From Halieaceae bacterium UBA5044 (GTDB taxonomy: Bacteria; Pseudomonadota; Gammaproteobacteria; Pseudomonadales; Halieaceae), in the NCBI GenBank assembly GCA_002416125.1, contig DIBU01000008.1:62001-126000 (forward strand): a stretch of DNA of 64,000 nt. The letters are read 5' to 3'. Below, piece by piece: positions 41,887-50,867 of the stretch; the first letter of the stretch is position 1; every line of letters starts with the position of its first letter. Both the position numbers and the translations under genes were made by a program. Under the pieces are notes generated by a model. The model worked only from the letters and a program-made list of their open reading frames with translations. It did not search any database and was not told the DNA's origin.

Positions 41887-43155
41887 ATGAATCTAACTGA
41901 CCTAAAAACCAAATCCACGCAGGAACTGATCGATATTGCGAAAGAGATCGGCCTCGAAAACATGGCCCGGTCCCGCAAACAGGACATCATTTTCGCCATC
42001 CTCAAGCGCCACGCCAAAAGTGGCGAGGACATTTCCGGCGATGGCGTTCTGGAAATCCTGCAGGATGGCTTTGGTTTCCTGCGCTCCGCCGACAGCTCCT
42101 ACCTCGCCGGGCCGGATGACATCTACGTATCGCCGAGCCAGATCCGCCGTTTCAACCTGCGCACGGGTGACAGCATTTCCGGCAAGATACGCCCGCCGAA
42201 GGACAGCGAGCGCTACTTCGCGCTGCTCAAGGTCAGTGAGATCAACTTCAATCGCCCGGAGAACGCGAAGCACAAGATTCTTTTCGAGAACCTGACGCCG
42301 CTGTTTGCGGACCAGCGACTGAAACTGGAGAAGGGCAACGGCAGCACCGAAGACCTGATTGGTCGCGTCATCGACCTGGTTGCACCCATCGGCAAGGGCC
42401 AGCGCGGCCTGCTGGTGGCGCCGCCCAAGGCCGGCAAGACAGTCATCATGCAAAGCATCGCCCAGGCCATCCTGACCAACAACCCCGAGTGCTACATCAT
42501 CGTGCTGCTGATTGATGAGCGCCCGGAAGAGGTCACCGACATGCAGCGCACCGTGGGTGTGCGCGGCGCCGAAGTGGTTGCCTCCACCTTTGACGAACCG
42601 CCCTCGCGGCACGTACAGGTGGCCGATATGGTCATCGAGAAAGCCAAGCGGCTGGTCGAGCACAAACGCGACGTCGTGATCCTGCTGGACTCCATTACCC
42701 GTCTGGCGCGAGCCTACAACACGGTGGTGCCGAGTTCCGGCAAGGTCCTCACCGGCGGTGTCGATGCCCATGCCCTGGAGCGCCCCAAGCGGTTCTTTGG
42801 CGCGGCACGTAACATCGAAGAGGGCGGCAGCCTGTCGATTATTGCCACCGCGCTGGTCGACACCGGTTCAAAGATGGACGAGGTGATCTACGAAGAGTTC
42901 AAGGGCACCGGGAATATGGAGCTGCACCTGGACCGCAAGATCGCCGAAAAGCGGGTCTACCCGGCCATCAACATCCGTCGCTCCGGCACCCGCCGCGAGG
43001 AACTCCTTACCGGCGAGGAAGAGCTGCAGCGCATGTGGATTCTGCGCAAGCTGCTGCACAGCATGGAAGATGGCCCGGCGATCGAGTTCCTGCTCGACAA
43101 ACTCCGCGACACCAAGACCAACGACGAATTCTTCATGTCCATGAAACGCAAATAA
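41887..43155 (+). CDS. rho: Transcription termination factor Rho
   Basis: A 422-residue hexameric RNA helicase that ends transcription. The N-terminal RNA-binding part begins MNLTDLKTKSTQELIDIAKEIG with DGFGFLRSADSSYLAGPDDIYVSP. The ATPase has Walker A PPKAGKTVIM, ERPEEVTDMQR and the R-loop EEFKGTGNMELHLDRKIAEKR. ATG 41887, weak Shine-Dalgarno. Housekeeping; its position after trxA is conserved. Confidence 0.98.
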   Translation: MNLTDLKTKSTQELIDIAKEIGLENMARSRKQDIIFAILKRHAKSGEDISGDGVLEILQDGFGFLRSADSSYLAGPDDIYVSPSQIRRFNLRTGDSISGKIRPPKDSERYFALLKVSEINFNRPENAKHKILFENLTPLFADQRLKLEKGNGSTEDLIGRVIDLVAPIGKGQRGLLVAPPKAGKTVIMQSIAQAILTNNPECYIIVLLIDERPEEVTDMQRTVGVRGAEVVASTFDEPPSRHVQVADMVIEKAKRLVEHKRDVVILLDSITRLARAYNTVVPSSGKVLTGGVDAHALERPKRFFGAARNIEEGGSLSIIATALVDTGSKMDEVIYEEFKGTGNMELHLDRKIAEKRVYPAINIRRSGTRREELLTGEEELQRMWILRKLLHSMEDGPAIEFLLDKLRDTKTNDEFFMSMKRK

Positions 43156-43162
43156 AGTTAAT

Positions 43163-43188
43163 GCGGAGCCGGCGTTGGCCGGCTCCGC
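43163..43188 (+). terminator. Perfect 11-bp hairpin between rho and ubiD, no T-tract
   Basis: GCGGAGCCGGC (43163-43173), 4-base loop, GCCGGCTCCGC (43178-43188). It is followed by TGCGCGCTATAC, not T. It starts eight bases after the rho stop and may work as a terminator only with Rho or be an RNA-stability element. Confidence 0.45.
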
Positions 43189-43201
43189 TGCGCGCTATAC
43201 T
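43175..43201 (+). promoter_or_regulatory. Possible promoter of ubiD overlapping the hairpin
   Basis: TATACT (43196-43201) with TTGGCC (43175-43180) 15 bases upstream, inside the hairpin. Transcription from here would start about 28 bases before the ubiD GTG. Confidence 0.35.
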
Positions 43202-43235
43202 GTCCCCTCGCCCGCAACACCCGCCAGGACAGCCT

Positions 43236-44738
43236 GTGACCTACAAAGACCTACGCGAATTCATCACAGCGCTTGAACAGCGTGGTGAACTCGTGCGCAT
43301 CCACCAGGAAATCGACCCGCACCTTGAAATGACTGAAATTGCTGACCGCACGCTGCGCGCGGGTGGCCCTGCACTGTTGTTCGAGGACCCGAAAGGCAGC
43401 CGTATTCCGGTGCTCGCCAATCTGTTCGGCACACAGACCCGGGTTGCCCTGGGGATGGGCGCGGAGAATGTACAGGCGCTGCGGGAGATAGGGGAGATAC
43501 TCGCCTACCTGCGCCAGCCCGACCCGCCCAAAGGACTGCGCGATGCCTGGGAAAAAGCGCCGCTGTTAAAGCAGGTGATGAACATGGGACCAAAGCTGGT
43601 TCGCAACGCGCCGTGCCAGTTCCACGCCAAGAGCGGCGACGACGTGGACCTTTACCAGCTTCCCATACAGACCTGCTGGCCCGGCGATGCCGGGCCACTG
43701 GTCACCTGGCCCCTGGTGATTACGCGCGGGCCGAACAAGACCCGCCAGAATCTCGGCATCTACCGCATGCAACTCATCGGGCGCAATAAACTGATTCTGC
43801 GCTGGCTGTCACACCGCGGCGGTGCACTGGACTACCGCGACTGGCAGCTGCAGAACCCGGGCAGCCGCTACCCCGTCGCCATCGCCCTGGGCGCGGACCC
43901 GGCCACCACACTGGGCGCGGTCACGCCGGTCCCGGACAGCCTGTCGGAGTACGCCTTTGCCGGCCTGCTGCGCGGCGCCAAAACCGAACTGACCGAGTGC
44001 TACACCGAGGGCTGTCGGAAACACGGGTTGCAGGTGCCGGCCAGCGCCGAATTCATCCTGGAGGGCTATCTGGAGCCCGGGGAAATGGCCGACGAAGGCC
44101 CTTTCGGTGACCACACCGGCTACTACAACGAGGTCGAGCGCTTTCCGGTGTTTACCGTGGAAGCCATTACCCACCGCGAAGACCCGATATACCACAGCAC
44201 CTACACCGGGCGGCCGCCGGACGAACCCGCCATTCTTGGCCTGGCGTTGAATGAGGTGTTCGTGCCGATCCTGCAGAAGCAGTTTCCGGAGATTGTGGAT
44301 TTCTATCTGCCGCCCGAGGGTTGCTCCTACCGCATGGCGATCGTGACCATGCGCAAGGAATACCCCGGGCACGCCAAACGCGTGATGCTGGGTGTGTGGT
44401 CTTTCCTGCGCCAGTTCATGTACACCAAATTTGTTATCGTGACCGATGAGGATGTGAACGCACGCGACTGGCAGGACGTTATCTGGGCCATGACCACGCG
44501 TATGGATCCACAGCGCGACAGCGTTTTCATCGACAACACGCCCATCGACTATCTCGACTTTGCCTCACCCGTGGCAGGGCTCGGATCGAAAGTGGGTTTT
44601 GATGCCACCAACAAGTGGCCGGGCGAGACCAGCCGTGAATGGGGCACGCCCATCGTCATGAGCAGCGAGGTGAAGGCGCGCGTTGACACCCTCTGGGATG
44701 AGCTGGGTATTGAACGCCCCGACGCCGGGCGGCGCTAG
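43236..44738 (+). CDS. ubiD: 4-hydroxy-3-polyprenylbenzoate decarboxylase UbiD
   Basis: Prenylated-FMN-dependent decarboxylase of ubiquinone synthesis. The 500-residue protein begins VTYKDLREFITALEQRGELVRI, followed by EMTEIADRTLRAGGPALLFEDPKG, as in E. coli UbiD (497 aa). EGPFGDHTGYYNE is the catalytic/cofactor motif. GTG 43236 has AGGA seven bases upstream. Its flavin prenyltransferase UbiX is not in the window. Convergent with hemY. Confidence 0.95.
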   Translation: MTYKDLREFITALEQRGELVRIHQEIDPHLEMTEIADRTLRAGGPALLFEDPKGSRIPVLANLFGTQTRVALGMGAENVQALREIGEILAYLRQPDPPKGLRDAWEKAPLLKQVMNMGPKLVRNAPCQFHAKSGDDVDLYQLPIQTCWPGDAGPLVTWPLVITRGPNKTRQNLGIYRMQLIGRNKLILRWLSHRGGALDYRDWQLQNPGSRYPVAIALGADPATTLGAVTPVPDSLSEYAFAGLLRGAKTELTECYTEGCRKHGLQVPASAEFILEGYLEPGEMADEGPFGDHTGYYNEVERFPVFTVEAITHREDPIYHSTYTGRPPDEPAILGLALNEVFVPILQKQFPEIVDFYLPPEGCSYRMAIVTMRKEYPGHAKRVMLGVWSFLRQFMYTKFVIVTDEDVNARDWQDVIWAMTTRMDPQRDSVFIDNTPIDYLDFASPVAGLGSKVGFDATNKWPGETSREWGTPIVMSSEVKARVDTLWDELGIERPDAGRR

Positions 44739-44747
44739 GCGCCCGGG

Positions 44748-45998
44748 CTAGCGCAGGGCCGCGGGGCTGGCGTCGGCCCGTTTCGGTTGCGGCAACAGCG
44801 GCAGGCTGGTTTCCCGCAGCAGCAAGCCCTCGCGGAAATACACAGCGCTCTCCCGGTCCTCCCCAAGTGCGGCCAGCAACCGGCCCAACTCCGCGCAGAC
44901 TTCCGGGGTGCGTCGCTGCCGGTAGCTGCTCTCGAAGTAATCCCGCGCCTTGCCCCACAGCTCGTGCCGGCAGGAAAGTCGCCCCAGCGTCAACAGCAAC
45001 TGGTAGTCGCGGGGGTGATCCGCCAGCCACGCCTCTGCCTGGGCCAGTTGGCGCCCCGCGTCCGGCAACTCCACGTAGCCGAACAACCGCGCGAGATCGC
45101 CGTCCCAATCCTGTTTCAACGCGCGCTGGATCACCTTGGCCGCACCGCTGGCATCCCCCGCGTGGATCAGGTAACCCACGTAGCTGCGCAGCACCACCTT
45201 GTCCTGCCGCAGTGCCGCAGGCGTTGCCTGCCAGCGCTGATGCAGTGCCACCGAAGCGGAGTCACCACCCGCCGTCGCGCAGGCCTCCAGCAGCTGCGTG
45301 TGTACCCTGCGCTCCAGGTCAAGCAATGCCGCTTCGTCCAGCACGGCGTGTTTGCGCAACTCTGGCAACAATTTGAGCAGCGCATCCCAGTCTTCCAGCC
45401 CCCGGTAGGCTTTGTGCAGCAACTTCAGCACGTAGGGATGCCGCCCCGCATTGCGGCGCGCGCGTTCCAGCGTGGCCACCGCCTGTTCGTACTGCCCGCC
45501 CTGCAGTTTCAGTTCGGCCTGGGTCAGCTCCACGGCAATACCGGCGTCGGAACCCGCCTGCTCTGCCATGCCCAGGTACTCGCGCATTTTGTCCGCTTCA
45601 TCCAGCTGGAAACTGGCGCGCGCTGCAATCAGGTAGTTGAGCAGCGGAACCTCGCTGTGCTCGGCGCCGCCCACCAGCTGCCGCCGGGCACGCTCCCAGT
45701 TGCCTTCGATGAAATTGATCAAGCCACGGTGCGTCAACCGGGCCGCCCGTCGCGTCTTGCGCTGACCCAACCAGCCGGCAATGGATCGCTGCCCGGAAAA
45801 CACTTTGCGCAGCAGTGCTATGGCGGCGTACAGCAGCAGTGCGATCAGGGCGAGCAGGACCAGGCCCACCCACAGGCTGGTTTCCACGGTGTACTGCCCA
45901 TAGGCTATCAGCACATAGCCGGGGTGGTTCTCGATCAGGGCAACCACCCCGACACCGAGCAGGAGGGCGAGCAGCGCCAGTATCAGCAGCCCACGCAT
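44748..45998 (-). CDS. hemY: Heme biosynthesis-associated TPR protein HemY
   Basis: A 416-residue inner-membrane protein with two N-terminal helices (MRGLLILALLALLLGVGVVAL and LWVGLVLLALIALLLYAAIAL). A cytosolic TPR-like domain follows (YEQAVATLERARRNAG, LLTLGRLSCRHELWGKARDYFES). The family is linked to heme or protoporphyrin synthesis, but the exact role is not settled. It is not the oxidase also called HemY in Gram-positives. It is the last gene of hemC-hemD-hemX-hemY; hemX ends two bases before its start. Confidence 0.92.
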   Translation of the reverse strand: MRGLLILALLALLLGVGVVALIENHPGYVLIAYGQYTVETSLWVGLVLLALIALLLYAAIALLRKVFSGQRSIAGWLGQRKTRRAARLTHRGLINFIEGNWERARRQLVGGAEHSEVPLLNYLIAARASFQLDEADKMREYLGMAEQAGSDAGIAVELTQAELKLQGGQYEQAVATLERARRNAGRHPYVLKLLHKAYRGLEDWDALLKLLPELRKHAVLDEAALLDLERRVHTQLLEACATAGGDSASVALHQRWQATPAALRQDKVVLRSYVGYLIHAGDASGAAKVIQRALKQDWDGDLARLFGYVELPDAGRQLAQAEAWLADHPRDYQLLLTLGRLSCRHELWGKARDYFESSYRQRRTPEVCAELGRLLAALGEDRESAVYFREGLLLRETSLPLLPQPKRADASPAALR

Positions 45999-46000
45999 GG

Positions 46001-47203
46001 CTACTGTGCTCCGTCGCGCTGCAGGCGCGGCTCGGTATAGGTTTTCAGCGCAGCCAGCGATGCGGAGATATCCGGCAATGGCACGGCAATCACCTCATCC
46101 GCCAGGTCGTCCAGCTCACGCACTGCAGCGGCCGCCGCCGCCTCATCGGCGAGGAAAAACTCCATCAGCCAGCGCCTGGCGCGCTGCAGACTGGCGGTGT
46201 AGAGCGCCTGATTACCCGACAGTAACGCCACCTGTGCCTGCTGCAGGAGCATCACCAGGTTCTGGCGCAGCAGTCCCTCCCACTGGGGATCCACCAGCGC
46301 CTCGACAGGCACCTCGCGACGGCGCACCACGATATAGTTCGACAGCGTGGACAAGGCCTGTTGGTAGCCCTGCTGCAAACGCTGCTGCCAGGTAGCGGCG
46401 GGCGCAGCCTCGTCCTCCCCGGCGCGCTGCGGCAGCTCGAAGATCACCAAACCCGCGACCTGGTCGACCAGCGCGCCGAGGCGCAGGTAGAGACCCTCAA
46501 GATCCAGTTCGGGCAGCGCACGCAGGACCGCGAGATCCTCGGCCACGGCACGGCGTACCGGGTGCAGGCCCACGCTGTCCAGTTGCCGCAGGATACCGTC
46601 CGCGCTCTGCAGCAGGCGCTGGGCGGAGGCGGTATCGCCGGCCATGATCAGGCGCTGATTGGCCAGACGCAGCAGATACTCGACTTCTGCCAGCAACCAG
46701 CTGTCCCGGTCACCACCGCGTAACTGCGCCAGTTCCGCGCGCTGCTCCGCCAGCCGCGCCTCCAGGGCCTCCAGCCGTGAGGTCTGCTCCTGCATCGACT
46801 GCGCCTGGCTTTGCAAGCGGGGCTGCAGTGCGTCCAGCCGCTGTTCCAGCGTATCCTGTACATTGCGCTCAAGCGCGCGCAGCTCAGCGCGCAGCGCCGA
46901 GTCATCAACAGCCACCGCCTGCGAGGGTGCATCGGCCGCTTCCAGTTCCGCAAGACGCTGCAACAGGGCGGCCTCCCGCGCCTGAGCCTCCCATAAAACC
47001 CAGCCTGCGGCAGCTCCCAGGCCCAACGCCACCAGCAGCGCCAACCACGCTACCGCGCCGCCGGAACGCCGGGTAGCAGGCGCGGTCTGCATCGGCGCGG
47101 CAGGCTTGTCGGGGGTAGCACCCTGTGCCGCTGCGGTTTCCTCCACCGGCGCCTCGACAGCCGGTGTGGCGGGCGCTTCGGTCAGGTCTTTTTCTTCGCT
47201 CAC
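46001..47203 (-). CDS. hemX: HemX, uroporphyrinogen-III C-methyltransferase-like membrane protein
   Basis: A 400-residue protein: a short cytosolic N-terminus rich in P, A, E and T, a transmembrane helix at ~50-70 (AVAWLALLVALGLGAAAGWVL), a long coiled coil (residues ~75-170, QSQAQSMQEQTSRLEALEARL), and a C-terminal part ending with the family's LAALKTYTEPRL. No SAM-binding motif is visible, so methyltransferase activity is doubtful despite the family name. Its ATG overlaps the hemD stop by 4 bases (ATGA), and hemY begins after a 2-base gap. Confidence 0.9.
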   Translation of the reverse strand: MSEEKDLTEAPATPAVEAPVEETAAAQGATPDKPAAPMQTAPATRRSGGAVAWLALLVALGLGAAAGWVLWEAQAREAALLQRLAELEAADAPSQAVAVDDSALRAELRALERNVQDTLEQRLDALQPRLQSQAQSMQEQTSRLEALEARLAEQRAELAQLRGGDRDSWLLAEVEYLLRLANQRLIMAGDTASAQRLLQSADGILRQLDSVGLHPVRRAVAEDLAVLRALPELDLEGLYLRLGALVDQVAGLVIFELPQRAGEDEAAPAATWQQRLQQGYQQALSTLSNYIVVRRREVPVEALVDPQWEGLLRQNLVMLLQQAQVALLSGNQALYTASLQRARRWLMEFFLADEAAAAAAVRELDDLADEVIAVPLPDISASLAALKTYTEPRLQRDGAQ

Positions 47204-47976
47204 GTGTTCTCTCCCTTAACCAGGGTCCAGCGCTCCAGTGCGCGCAGCATCGCGCCATCAGACGCATTGTCCGCAATCAGGCAATGCCGGAATCCCGCTG
47301 CCATCGCCGCATCCGCGACGCGGCGCGAGGGCAACAGCAAGGTGACTGTCTGTAACTTAGTGGTTTCTGCGGGGCTAAGCAACGCCAACATGGTCTCCAG
47401 GCCTTCGCCGCTGCTGATGCAGATCAGGTCCACCTGCCACCGAGCCAGCATGGCGGCGAGCTCGCCCGGCGCCATGCGCGGGCGGACACGGCGGTAGCAG
47501 GCCAGGGTGTCAACCTGTGCACCGCGACGCTCCAGTTCCACGCGCAGCGTATCGCGCCCGCCCTGACCCTTGACGATCAACACGCGTTGTCCGGCGCAGT
47601 CGCGCAGGCCGGGCAGTTCCAGCAACCCTTCGCTGCTCATATTTTCGCCCGGGGTCTGGGCCAGCACATTAAAGGCGGCAAGCGCGCGGGCTGTACCCTC
47701 ACCCACCGCGTACCAGTGCAGACCGGCGGGCAGTTGCGGCCAGTAGTCCTCGATCACCGGCAGGCTGAAATTCACCGCATTCGCACTGATGAAAATCACG
47801 TGCTGCACGCGGTCGAGGTCGAGAATGCGGGCCCGCTCGACTGCCGGGAGTGGCTCTACCGGCTCCAGATCCAGAAACGGCAGGTGATGCGCTGTGAACC
47901 CGCGCGCCGTCAGCGCATTGCACAGCCTGTCGCCCTGTCCCGCCGGGCGGGTAACCAGCACCGATCTAGCGCCCAT
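47200..47976 (-). CDS. hemD: Uroporphyrinogen-III synthase
   Basis: Closes the linear tetrapyrrole made by HemC into uroporphyrinogen III. The 258-residue cytosolic protein has the two-lobed HemD shape: SVLVTRPAGQGDRLCNALTARG, VIFISANAVNF, YAVGEGTARAL and later ICISSGEGLETMLALL. Start ATG 47976, which overlaps the hemC end by 11 bases. Sequence upstream in the same frame is a shadow of hemC. It sits between hemC and hemX in the operon. Confidence 0.93.
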   Translation of the reverse strand: MGARSVLVTRPAGQGDRLCNALTARGFTAHHLPFLDLEPVEPLPAVERARILDLDRVQHVIFISANAVNFSLPVIEDYWPQLPAGLHWYAVGEGTARALAAFNVLAQTPGENMSSEGLLELPGLRDCAGQRVLIVKGQGGRDTLRVELERRGAQVDTLACYRRVRPRMAPGELAAMLARWQVDLICISSGEGLETMLALLSPAETTKLQTVTLLLPSRRVADAAMAAGFRHCLIADNASDGAMLRALERWTLVKGENT

Positions 47977-48898
47977 AGACCTCGGCCAGTATGGCGCCCG
48001 CGCCCTGCGCCAGGAGATCCTCGGCCACTGCGACTCCCAGCGCCTCGGCCTCAGCAACCGGCGCGCGCCCTTCGGCACGCAGCAGCCGCGCACCATCCGG
48101 CTGCCCGACGAGGCCGCGCAGCCACAGTGTTTCACCACCGGATTCGAACTCTGCGTAGCAGGCAATCGGGACCTGGCAGCCACCTTCCAGTCGGCGATTC
48201 AACGCGCGCTCCGCGGTCACCCGCTGCGCGGTCGGCGCGTGGTGCAGGGGCTGCAAAAGCGCCAGCAGCTGTTGGTCATCACTGCGCAGCTCGATACCCA
48301 CCGCACCCTGCCCGCCTGCGGGCAATGAATCCGCCACAGGCATGCGCTGGCGGATCCTATCCGCCATTTCCAGACGCAGCAGGCCGGCAGTTGCCAGGAT
48401 AATCGCGTCGTACTCGCCGGCGTCAAGCTTGCGCAGGCGGGTGTTGACGTTGCCGCGCAGAAACCGCACCTCGAGGTCCGGGCGCGCGGCGCGCAGCTGA
48501 CACTCCCGGCGCAGGCTCGAAGTCCCTACCACACTGCCCGGCGGCAGCGCGGCGACGCTGTCGTACTGATTGCTGACAAAGGCATCGCGGGGATCTTCCC
48601 GCGCACAGATCACGCCCAGGCAGAGTCCCTCGGGGAACGCCATGGGCACATCCTTCATCGAGTGCACCGCGATATCCGCACTGCCGTCGAGCAGTGCGGT
48701 TTCCAGTTCCTTCACGAACAGGCCCTTGCCGCCGACCTTGGCCAGCGGCACATCCAGCAACTGGTCGCCGCGCGAGGTCATGCCCAACAGCTGCACATCA
48801 AGGCCGGGGTGCGCATGCTGCAAGGCGTCGCGGACAAATTCAGCCTGCCACAGTGCGAGCGGGCTTTCTCGGGTAGCGATGGTAATGGTGCGGGGCAT
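47966..48898 (-). CDS. hemC: Porphobilinogen deaminase (hydroxymethylbilane synthase)
   Basis: Joins four porphobilinogen molecules into hydroxymethylbilane. The 310-residue protein shows ITIATRESPLALWQAEFV, VGGKGLFVKELE, DIAVHSMKDVP, VGTSSLRRECQL, FLRGNVNTRL and the cofactor-binding cysteine in LEGGCQVPIACYAE. ATG 48898 has AGGA eight bases upstream; a TTG two codons earlier is possible. It follows algR by 73 bases, the same order as in Pseudomonas. Confidence 0.97.
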   Translation of the reverse strand: MPRTITIATRESPLALWQAEFVRDALQHAHPGLDVQLLGMTSRGDQLLDVPLAKVGGKGLFVKELETALLDGSADIAVHSMKDVPMAFPEGLCLGVICAREDPRDAFVSNQYDSVAALPPGSVVGTSSLRRECQLRAARPDLEVRFLRGNVNTRLRKLDAGEYDAIILATAGLLRLEMADRIRQRMPVADSLPAGGQGAVGIELRSDDQQLLALLQPLHHAPTAQRVTAERALNRRLEGGCQVPIACYAEFESGGETLWLRGLVGQPDGARLLRAEGRAPVAEAEALGVAVAEDLLAQGAGAILAEVYGR

Positions 48899-48971
48899 GA
48901 ACAACTTCCTGGGGCTCGAACGGCGATGATACCAGCCGCGCCCCGGCGCCGCGACTTCAGCTAGCGTGCGT

Positions 48972-49700
48972 TCAGCCTTGCTGCAGCCTGGCCTTCACGT
49001 CAGCGAGGTGCCGCCGGCTGACCTGTGGCCGCAGCGCCACGCCGTCCAGCTCTACTGACCAGCTACCGCCCGCATCCCGGCGCAGGCGTCGGATGTACCG
49101 CCGCGCCACAAGGGCATTGCGATGTACGCGCAGGAAGTCCGTTGCAAACTCCTGCTCCAGATCCTTCAGCGCGTCCTGAATCAGCAGCTCGCGCTCCGGG
49201 GCAACCGCCGTCACATACTTCTGCCCGGCAATGAAGCAGCGCACCTCGGCGATGGGCAGGGTCTCCAGGCCCCGGTGCCCCTGGCTGCTGACCTGGGTGC
49301 GCCCCGCCGGCTCGCCATCCGAGAGCGCAGCGAGCTGTACGCGGTTGACCCGACCCGCTGTCGCCAGAGCCCGCGCGAGCTCTGTTTCTCGCACCGGCTT
49401 CAGTAAATAGGCAACCGCCTGATGACGCAGCGCATCGAGCGCATACTCATCATAGGCCGTACAGAAAATCACTGCGGGGGGCGCGGGCAGCCGATCCAGC
49501 GCCGCAGCCACCTCGATGCCGTCCATGCCGGGCATGCGCACATCCAGCAACACCAGCGAAGGGTCCTCGCGTGCCAGCAGTGCCAGGGCATCCTCCCCCG
49601 ATCCGGCCTCGATGACCTCTGCTTCGGGCCGCAGGCGCTGCAGCAGTCGACGCAGGCGGTCCCGTGCCAGCGGCTCATCATCCACCAGCAGGATTTTCAT
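48972..49700 (-). CDS. algR: LytTR-type response regulator AlgR
   Basis: A 242-residue two-component regulator. The receiver has the phosphate-acceptor D53 in VLLDVRMPGMDG, preceded by VDDEP at residues 6-10 and with KP at about 101. The DNA-binding LytTR domain starts near 140 (IAEVRCFIAGQKYVTAV, FLRVHRNALVARRYI). Overlaps algZ by 4 bases (ATGA). In Pseudomonas, AlgR controls alginate and type IV pilus twitching; the block algZ-algR-hemC-hemD is kept here. Confidence 0.93.
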   Translation of the reverse strand: MKILLVDDEPLARDRLRRLLQRLRPEAEVIEAGSGEDALALLAREDPSLVLLDVRMPGMDGIEVAAALDRLPAPPAVIFCTAYDEYALDALRHQAVAYLLKPVRETELARALATAGRVNRVQLAALSDGEPAGRTQVSSQGHRGLETLPIAEVRCFIAGQKYVTAVAPERELLIQDALKDLEQEFATDFLRVHRNALVARRYIRRLRRDAGGSWSVELDGVALRPQVSRRHLADVKARLQQG

Positions 49701-50755
49701 ACCACAGGCCCCGCCGGATAGCGCAGCACGACCTGGAACGCCCCGCTGCCGCCTCGCTGGCGCAGGCTGGCCGCATCGCCGTACAGCGCCTGCAAACGCT
49801 GCTCGATGTTGCTCAGGGCCATGCGCTCACCGCGGCTGGGCGCGGGCGGATCCGGCCGTGGATTGTCAATCACCACCTGTACATCGCCTCCATCGCGCTG
49901 CACGGAAATCCGGATCACGCCCCCCGCCGGGAGCAGCGATACACCGTGGTACACGGCGTTTTCCACCAGTGGCTGCAGGATCAGACTGGGCATCGGCAGA
50001 TCGGCAAGCGCCTCGGCAACCTCCCACTCCACCTGCAGGCGATCGCCCAGGCGCAACCGCTCGATACCCAGGTAGAGTTCACAGCGATGCACCTCTTCCG
50101 CCACGGTATCCCCGGGGCCAGCCTGGCGCAGGCTGGCGCGGAACAGTTCCGCCAGGTCCTCCACCGCGGTTTCAGCGCGCTCCGGGTGCGAGGCGATCAG
50201 GCTGGCAATGCTGTTCAGGGTATTGAACAGAAAGTGCGGGCGGATACGGGCCTGCAGGGAATCGATACGCGCCTGCAGCTCCGAGCGCTCCCGCAGGGTG
50301 AGTTGCTGTTGTAGATAGAAGTAGCGCAGCGTGATGCCTGTGACCAGCGCGGCAACCAGCATGTTGCGCAGCACCCACCAGCGATCATCCGCATCCGCCA
50401 TGAGGCCGGGGTAGAAATGCAGAATCAGCTCGCCGGACAGACCCGTGACGGCGACCACCAGCACGATGCTACCCACCGCGGCCAGCCACAGGCTGTGCCG
50501 CGAGAACCAGCCGCGCAGACGGCACAGGGTCACCGCGCTCGCCAGCACCAGCCACTGTACCAGCACCGAACCGGTGGCAAGCACGGTCCATTCAAAACGC
50601 GGCAGGCTGCTCACCGCCAGGGTGTACATCAGGACCATCAGCTCCGCCAGCAACACCAGGAAGAGCAACGGCCGCGGCGCGCAGAGATCGGGGATGAAAA
50701 ACGCACCCGAGGCCTGTGCCCGCGCCGCCCGTTGCTGCTCCCCTGTATCCCGCAT
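49697..50755 (-). CDS. algZ: Sensor histidine kinase AlgZ/FimS family
   Basis: A 352-residue membrane kinase of the LytS/YehU-type (His_kinase, PF06580). Four hydrophobic helices occupy ~28-145. The phosphoacceptor is H174 in RIRPHFLFNTLNSIASLI, and the ATP-binding part has QPLVENAVYHGVS and a GGSGAF loop. P. aeruginosa AlgZ has the same histidine position within a residue. I used ATG 50755; upstream in-frame codons (to 50812) overlap the argH promoter region. Diverges from argH. The signal it senses is unknown. Confidence 0.9.
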   Translation of the reverse strand: MRDTGEQQRAARAQASGAFFIPDLCAPRPLLFLVLLAELMVLMYTLAVSSLPRFEWTVLATGSVLVQWLVLASAVTLCRLRGWFSRHSLWLAAVGSIVLVVAVTGLSGELILHFYPGLMADADDRWWVLRNMLVAALVTGITLRYFYLQQQLTLRERSELQARIDSLQARIRPHFLFNTLNSIASLIASHPERAETAVEDLAELFRASLRQAGPGDTVAEEVHRCELYLGIERLRLGDRLQVEWEVAEALADLPMPSLILQPLVENAVYHGVSLLPAGGVIRISVQRDGGDVQVVIDNPRPDPPAPSRGERMALSNIEQRLQALYGDAASLRQRGGSGAFQVVLRYPAGPVV

Positions 50756-50782
50756 GTACACAAACCCCTGTCCACCCGGTGG

Positions 50783-50788
50783 TATACT
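50783..50788 (+). promoter_or_regulatory. Possible -10 element of argH
   Basis: TATACT in the divergent algZ/argH region, 80 bases before the argH ATG. No convincing -35 at 16-18 bases. Confidence 0.3.
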
Positions 50789-50867
50789 TGCACCCAAGGG
50801 CGACGGGTACAAGCGCCAGAACCCCAGTCACGGCCCGCCGCAGGCCTTCAACCAGACATGGATCAAC

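Noticed and set aside
44748..45998. HemY as protoporphyrinogen oxidase
   Set aside because: The protein is a two-helix TPR protein, unrelated to the FAD oxidase of the same name.
46001..47203. HemX as a real uroporphyrinogen methyltransferase
   Set aside because: No SAM-binding or CysG-like motifs; the family name is historical.
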